A DNA stretch of 64,000 nucleotides from Stratiolaelaps scimitus (Eukaryota > Arthropoda > Arachnida > Mesostigmata > Laelapidae). The stretch spans positions 5,093,501-5,157,500 of the forward strand of contig JABWDB010000015.1 of assembly GCA_019614645.1 (NCBI GenBank), written 5' to 3'. The notes below the pieces were generated by a model. The model was not told where the DNA came from, ran no database searches, and saw only the letters and a program-made list of their open reading frames with translations. Shown here piece by piece: positions 59,033-64,000 of this stretch; positions within the stretch are counted from its first letter, which is position 1; the number at the start of each line of letters is the position of its first letter. The position numbers and the translations under genes were made by a program.

Positions 59033-59963
59033 CTAAGTAGACACAAGTGAATAGACATGATACTTTCAATTAGCAAAAACCAACCCAATATCAATTCCTC
59101 CAACTTGAGTAATGTAACTGCCGCATGACGTTGAGGCTTACACGATTGTAGGTAGTATACAAACGGCTGGTGTTAGATTCGATGCTATTTTCGCTACAGA
59201 TGTATATTTGGTGGATGACGTACCAGATTTGATCGTTACGAGACCGGAACTTTCGTTAAAAATGTATGTGCCAGCAAAAATTGCCGATCACCAGGAGATT
59301 ATATAGGAACCACGCACCACCTTGTCAGTCCACCTTGTCCAGAAAATCTCGCTGGAAAACTAACAATGTCAATGGCGTCGTCGATCCGCATTAGGCGACG
59401 TCTCTTCCCGGAGCACGTCAAGGTACATTGTGGTATATGCGGGGTTACATTGACAACACGGCTGTTGGGTGATAACTAACTGACTGACTGATTCAGTCAG
59501 TCTGTCTCTGGGCTTTTTATTGGCTCCCGTGATGTTGAGGTCATCTGTGATGGCGCCGCGCTCAACTGTACTCTGGCGGGCAACTTTGAGTATGTGGGAA
59601 CTCACCATCCAGATATATGATGTGTGATATGTATCATTCTATAGATTTCGGTAATTGCAAATGCATTTTTGCCTGCTTAGAGCTGTCAATGCCACGCAAA
59701 TCGAGCCTGTTATTGCTGCATTCAGAAGAAGAAGGTGATGGCTTAGCAGGCACCTTAGATATTTTTGTTTATGTTGATGCGTGCCCCAAGGTGCGTGTCC
59801 GTCGCAGAAATAAATCGCAGAATTATAACTGCATCAGTATATTTCATCTTTTTTCCCTTCAACTTTTTCGGTTCTTCCGATTCGTATTTCTCGCGCGCCA
59901 AATGGTTCTATAATAATTAAAGGTTGTTGTCGAAGTAATTTGACTTCGAACTTTCGAACCTAC

Positions 59964-60092
59964 ACTTGACTCGCAGGAAGAGGCGATTGCTCACGGCGGA
60001 TCCCTCGCGATTCGATGTGGAGCATGTGAACCAGCCGCGTTGTGATCTCGACACCTTCTGAAGAACGAGTGACGAACTGCTGACGATGATTC
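59964..60092 (-). CDS. Sidestep-like receptor, exon coding the second half of Ig domain 4
   Basis: Acceptor atccgtgctcag and donor T|GTAGGTTC bound 129 nt, phase 1 to phase 1. It encodes GIIVSSSSLVLQKVSRSQRG, then WFTCSTSNREGSAVSN (F-strand Cys) and LFLRVK, completing Ig4. 'G.Y/FTC.(A/T)SN.EG' is the usual ending of this domain in Sidestep proteins. The 1.6 kb intron to the right (60093-61685) carries only an (AT)n/poly-T stretch near 61.45 kb. Confidence 0.86.
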
Positions 60093-61439
60093 CTGAGCAC
60101 GGATGAAATAACACAGAGAGCCGGGAGAAATTAGCACAACCTAATTAAGTTTCATTACATTTGTTTTGTGTTCGAAGTACAGTATATGCCATGCGCATCG
60201 CTTTTGTGACAGGTAGCGTCAGTGAGCGACCGGCCGAACGTCTATGGATGATTGTGTGTTGATCTCGGCCTATGATAGTTTGCTTGTTGGACATAGCTGA
60301 CCCAGAGCACACCACATGGTTTCATTGACATTCATGGTTTCATTGAAAAGCGGTGACAGTTGTCTACGTGTTCTGAAAGGCGACTGTGTCATGACAACTC
60401 TTTGACAACTGTCTGCGATCCAAATTCCACAAGCAATCTTCCATGGGAGGTCTTTTGTGGGCCCGCCTAAGCAACCATGGTCACAGAGAGGTCATGACCA
60501 ATCGTTGTCCAGCATTTGGCCCGAACAGATGCCAACGAGGTCCAGACAGCTGAACATGATTATGTTGTTGGTGTTATACATATATTGACAGCATTGATTA
60601 TTTAAAATGTATTTAATCATAAAAGTGGGCAACAGTGCTGCCCGCTGTACGTGAACTACATCGAAGAGCAGTCTATATATTCTTAACATACACGTTGATT
60701 ATTGATCTAACACTTCCGTGGCGACAGCCTGCGTTAGACATCTTGTGCCGATGTGCCTTGAGCACATTCGACAATCGTTTCAGAAGATTTGCCCATTACT
60801 GGTCTGCTCGAAGTCCGAGTCATTCTGAATTGCGATCACGTCCATCCGCCAGGCTAGCCATAGGCCGTTGAAGAAGCGAATTATCATTATGCAAAGCGGC
60901 AGCATTAACCAACATCAAACAAAACCTAGGCCCGAATGTACAATCGGACCGTGCGCATTTCGATCGAGTTGTCGTCGTCCAGCTGTGTCAGCCACCGTGT
61001 CGAATATACACGGTGGGACAGGGAGCCTTCAAGTTGTAGAATTGCCTTATACAGCTGCATTTCTCGAATTGAACTCGACAGATTGTCAGCACATTGTACC
61101 ATTTTTGGCTAACGTGGCGTATAGCCCCCGACTAGTCTGAGAGAGAGCAGATTGCCGGACACAGGTTGGAGGTTAATTGGCTGGATCGTTCAATCGAATT
61201 TGGAAATCAACAATGTTACAGTTCATTTTCAGCGTAATCTTCGGCAGAAGCGGTGTGACATGACGATCAAGCCTTATGCGTTGGCGAGACTCGAATGCAA
61301 AAGTAATGGGTGCCTTCACAAACATAGCCCGCATCCGCGATGAGATAGCAATGCTGTGTATACCATGAGAATGCGCGATAACACCTATCGCTCGCAGTGG
61401 ATATAACGATGAAAGTTTCACGACTACATGTATCATATG

Positions 61440-61469
61440 TATATATATATATATATTTTTTTTTTATTT
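61440..61469. repeat. (AT)n followed by poly-T, in an intron
   Basis: An AT tract runs directly into a T run inside the Sidestep-like intron. Confidence 0.9.
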
Positions 61470-61685
61470 GTTTTTTACTTTAAACATATACAATGAACCG
61501 ACCAATATTTTTTAATTGAGAGGAGCATTCTGGACTCGCTTCCTTAATTTTTCCGCATCCGAAGTACAGTATCCTATGTCGCATTTTGTCATTTGCGTAC
61601 ATCTCATTTCCCTGACAAGTTATTATCCCTGAGACGCTTCCCGACACCTGTCTCTGAGTATATCCGAGATCCAGATCTTACTCAC

Positions 61686-61847
61686 CATTGTGTTTGTCCG
61701 TGTGCAGCTCTCTGCCTTCAAAGTGCCATACAACTTCGGACGTAGGCGGATTCGCGCGGATATCGCAGTCCAAGTAGACGTCGCGATTTTCGAAAATCTC
61801 ACCAGGACGTAGATTGGCGCCGAGCGTCAACGTTATTTGCGGGGCAT
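61686..61847 (-). CDS. Sidestep-like receptor, exon coding the first half of Ig domain 4
   Basis: Acceptor ccgatgtag and donor G|GTGAGT bound 162 nt, phase 1 to phase 1. The junction reads IH-Y-APQITLTLG, the classical YAP linker at the start of an Ig domain. It continues FENRDVYLDCDIRANPP (B-strand Cys), VVWHFEGREL (core Trp) and HTDKHN. 'DVY(L/F)(D/E)C.I.ANP' is a strong family signature. The intron to the right (61848-62467) holds nothing recognised. Confidence 0.87.
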
Positions 61848-62467
61848 CTACATCGGCAAGATGAGGCCAGAGAAAGAGACAGTTAAATATATGTGAGTTG
61901 ATGCGCGTTACGCACCAGTATCATTAGCGGTATTACACCATCTCCCACTTTTCCCTGGACGTATTCTAAAACGATGTATGCACCAAAGTTCACCACTAAC
62001 GAGTACGCATTCCCACCCACTGCGCGAAGTTCGACACAGTGTAGGTCCAATTCACGTGTAGTCCGTAAGGCTTCGCGCGTGTCTCGACCTCATCGGCGAT
62101 ACAAGCTCAAAGGATAGTTCGTCTCCTCAGGCAACGCTTGCGAACGGCACTGTTCAGCCGCATTGCCATCAACAAGCTGAACAATCATCTCGCACGCTGA
62201 GCCGGTCATAGATGGGTCGTGGCCAGCGGGTAGCGTCCGCAGCGTGTTTACCCATAGGACAACAGAAACACTGCATCCACTTGCGTGTCCGTCTCAGCCG
62301 GCCCGGGGGGCGCTTGCGCGGGAGGGCGGACGTCAGTTCGTCAGCCCTTCTCCTGAATCACTAACCCCGCGTGTTCTTGAATTTTCCCTGATGAACACAC
62401 CGGACCCCGCCTCCCCCGTGAGTAAAGACGCTCACAGCTACGAGATAATTACTATCGCTGTACTCAC

Positions 62468-62620
62468 AGTGGATATCGAGAGTCTGTGTGTGCTGGATTG
62501 CCCTGTCCGGCATGTTGATATTTTGTGCTCGACACACAAGTGACGCACCGTGGTCCTCCGCTTTCGGTGTGTACGTGAGCACTGATGTGGTGCTGCTCGC
62601 GCCAAGCGTTCCGCTGTCAT
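62468..62620 (-). CDS. Sidestep-like receptor, exon coding the second half of Ig domain 3
   Basis: Acceptor cgctgacag and donor T|GTGAGTAC bound 153 nt, phase 1 to phase 1. It encodes TTSVLTYTPKAEDHGASLVC, the E-F region with the D-x-G-x-x-x-x-C core, then RAQNINMPD and TLDIH. Joined to the preceding exon this completes Ig3. The 'LTYTP..EDHG' segment matches the third Ig domain of the family. Confidence 0.86.
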
Positions 62621-63063
62621 CTGTCAGCGAGATGCAGTCAACAAAAGTTCAGATATGAGAGGGGTCCCAGATCTATCTGCTCTGCAATATACATCGTGTG
62701 CTCGACTCGTTCGCGGAAGACGCAATTCTGCATTAGGCGTTATGTACTGTAGGGCATGTAAACAACACGCACAGGTGCCCAGTAGCAGTGTAACTGGTGT
62801 CACTCATGACGCAAATTCGGATAGAATTCGGGAGAAATAAGGAGACCTTGTTGACCGATGAGCAACTCGCTAACTAAGATTGTCGTCGAGTGGAGCGGGA
62901 GATCAACGTTCAACAATCGGTCAACTACGAATCTTGATTGTGAGCATTGCTGTTAGCGCTGTTGGTAAAGAGTGTAAGTTTGAAAATAATGAGCACCTCA
63001 GATGAAGACGACACATGAAGCGCAGAAGGTGCTCTCGACTATGATGTCTACGGCCGTTCTTAC

Positions 63064-63231
63064 CATTGGCAATAAAGTCGTCGTTCGTTTGAGCCGATAG
63101 TTCCCGGTCGCCCAGCCACCAGGAGATGTGGGCCGGGGGCCGGGCTCCCGACGAGGAGCACGCAAACTCGACTGGTGAACCGGCTGATAGCGCTCTGGTG
63201 GTCGGCGCTATTCGAACGTCCAGCGGTCTCA
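63064..63231 (-). CDS. Sidestep-like receptor, exon coding the first half of Ig domain 3
   Basis: Acceptor cgccttgcag and donor G|GTAAGA bound 168 nt. The incoming phase 1 joins to give DVN-V-RPLDVRI, the usual Ig2/Ig3 linker of the family. The exon encodes EFACSSSGARPPAHISWWLGD, with the B-strand Cys and the WW core, ending DFIANG. Ig3 is split over two exons; the F-strand Cys is in the next exon. The phase 1 exit matches the phase 1 entry of the next exon, the usual arrangement in Ig genes. The intron to the right (63232-63540) shows nothing else. Confidence 0.86.
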
Positions 63232-63540
63232 CTGCAAGGCGAAGCGATATCAAATATATTGAAAGGAGTGTAAGCGTGTTAGCAGATAGCCATATCCAGA
63301 AGAACGCATATCTAACCTCTATTTCCCCATTATAAACAAATCTGGGAATTTCCTCCACCATGTGAGCCTTTATGCGAACACCCATACCTACACGATGTGA
63401 GCCCAACCCCGGGCCAGGGGACGATACACCTCGAATGAGGGTGGAAAGCCGTTCACGCTCGAAACGGTCATCTATCTGTAGCCCACTTGTGCGAACGAGT
63501 TGGACGGCTCTTCACGTATCGTAGTGTACAATATATTTAC

Positions 63541-63870
63541 CATTAACGTCGAGCGTAACCGTTTTTAGCGATGGTGCCGTGATGTTGTTGTTTGCCGCTT
63601 GACAGGTATACGTCGTCAAGAGATGGTCCCTCCGCAGGGCTGGTATCTCGAGCGCGTTCCGGACGACGTTGTTGGCCAGATCGTACGAGAACGTGTCGTC
63701 GACGACGCGGCCATTCGTGTGCATCCACAGGAGAGTTGCTCTCGGCTTGCCCATCGCGGCCGTGCAGAACAGCGTTAGAGGTTCGCCTTCGTTGAAAGGG
63801 CCAGCCAGACCTTCGGGCAGTACAGGTTCGCCGTCCTCGTCCGCCGAGACCACGGGCTGACCAGGAGGGA
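63541..63870 (-). CDS. Sidestep-like receptor, exon coding Ig domain 2 (first exon visible; gene continues beyond the right edge)
   Basis: The exon follows a pyrimidine-rich acceptor (cccctccag, AG at 63872-63871) and ends at donor G|GTAAAT. It enters needing two bases and leaves in phase 1. It encodes about 110 residues starting PPGQPVV, then GPFNEGEPLTLFC (B-strand Cys), LLWMHTNG (core Trp) and TYTCQAANNN (F-strand Cys), ending TVTLDVN. The 'GP(F/Y)NEG' segment and the Cys-Gln-Ala-x-Asn-Asn-Asn ending are typical of the second Ig domain of arthropod Sidestep proteins, cell-surface ligands and receptors that pair with Beaten path proteins in axon guidance. The signal peptide and Ig1 must lie to the right of the window. 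Assignment to the Sidestep family is confident. Which of the several paralogues it is cannot be told, so no symbol is given. Confidence 0.87.
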
Positions 63871-64000
63871 CTGGAGGGGATCGAGAAGAAGGGCGAATTT
63901 CTACATATACGAGCATATCATAGATACGATGCGTGCGCAATATGTGACGCATCTAGGCTCCTTATTATGGAAATCAATTCCCTTCAAAGAGCTCGAGCTT

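Overview
The window is eukaryotic nuclear DNA, most likely from an arthropod and possibly a mite or other chelicerate. The arthropod call rests on a multi-exon immunoglobulin-superfamily gene of the Sidestep type with GT..AG introns. Supporting signs are a non-LTR retrotransposon, a Tc1/mariner relic, SINE-like repeats and many (AT)n microsatellites. There is no bacterial gene organisation: the many short open frames in the left two thirds overlap on both strands, lack domains and are treated as noise.

Layout. (1) Positions 1 to about 43,700 hold no protein-coding gene that I can support. This stretch contains microsatellites (CT, GA, AT), C/G homopolymers, two short 18-bp-period tandem arrays, a duplicated block of about 200 bp followed by a TATA-like box (12.16-12.54 kb), a CpG-rich patch (29.05-29.33 kb), several palindromes, a degenerate tRNA-like segment (38.0 kb) and two fragments of a dispersed repeat (2.86 kb and 28.55 kb). 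(2) Positions 43,740 to about 48,060 (minus strand) carry a GC-rich non-LTR retrotransposon with two open frames and no internal stops. ORF1 is a gag-like protein with three CCHC knuckles. ORF2 is R2-like: a C2H2 finger, a reverse transcriptase with YMDD, a CCHC finger and a restriction-like endonuclease PD motif. The two frames overlap by the four bases ATGA. (3) Positions 50,135 to 63,870 (minus strand) carry the 3' part of a Sidestep-like cell-surface receptor gene, which continues past the right edge. Twelve exons can be placed, and their splice phases agree at every junction except one. They encode Ig2 to Ig5, an FN3 domain, a transmembrane segment and a cytoplasmic tail.

The introns of the Sidestep-like gene contain further mobile DNA. 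An internally deleted Tc1-like element (481 bp, TIRs of about 97 bp, TA target duplication) lies between the transmembrane and cytoplasmic exons. Two copies of a tRNA-headed SINE-like repeat lie in opposite orientation in the last intron. The retrotransposon lies about 2 kb downstream of the gene's stop codon, on the same strand.

The best candidate for something unusual is the retrotransposon. It joins a gag-type ORF1, as in the APE-encoding clades (R1, I, Jockey), to an R2/RLE-type ORF2 through a stop/start overlap suited to termination-reinitiation. All splice sites, domain calls and repeat alignments were read by eye from the sequence; no database was searched.
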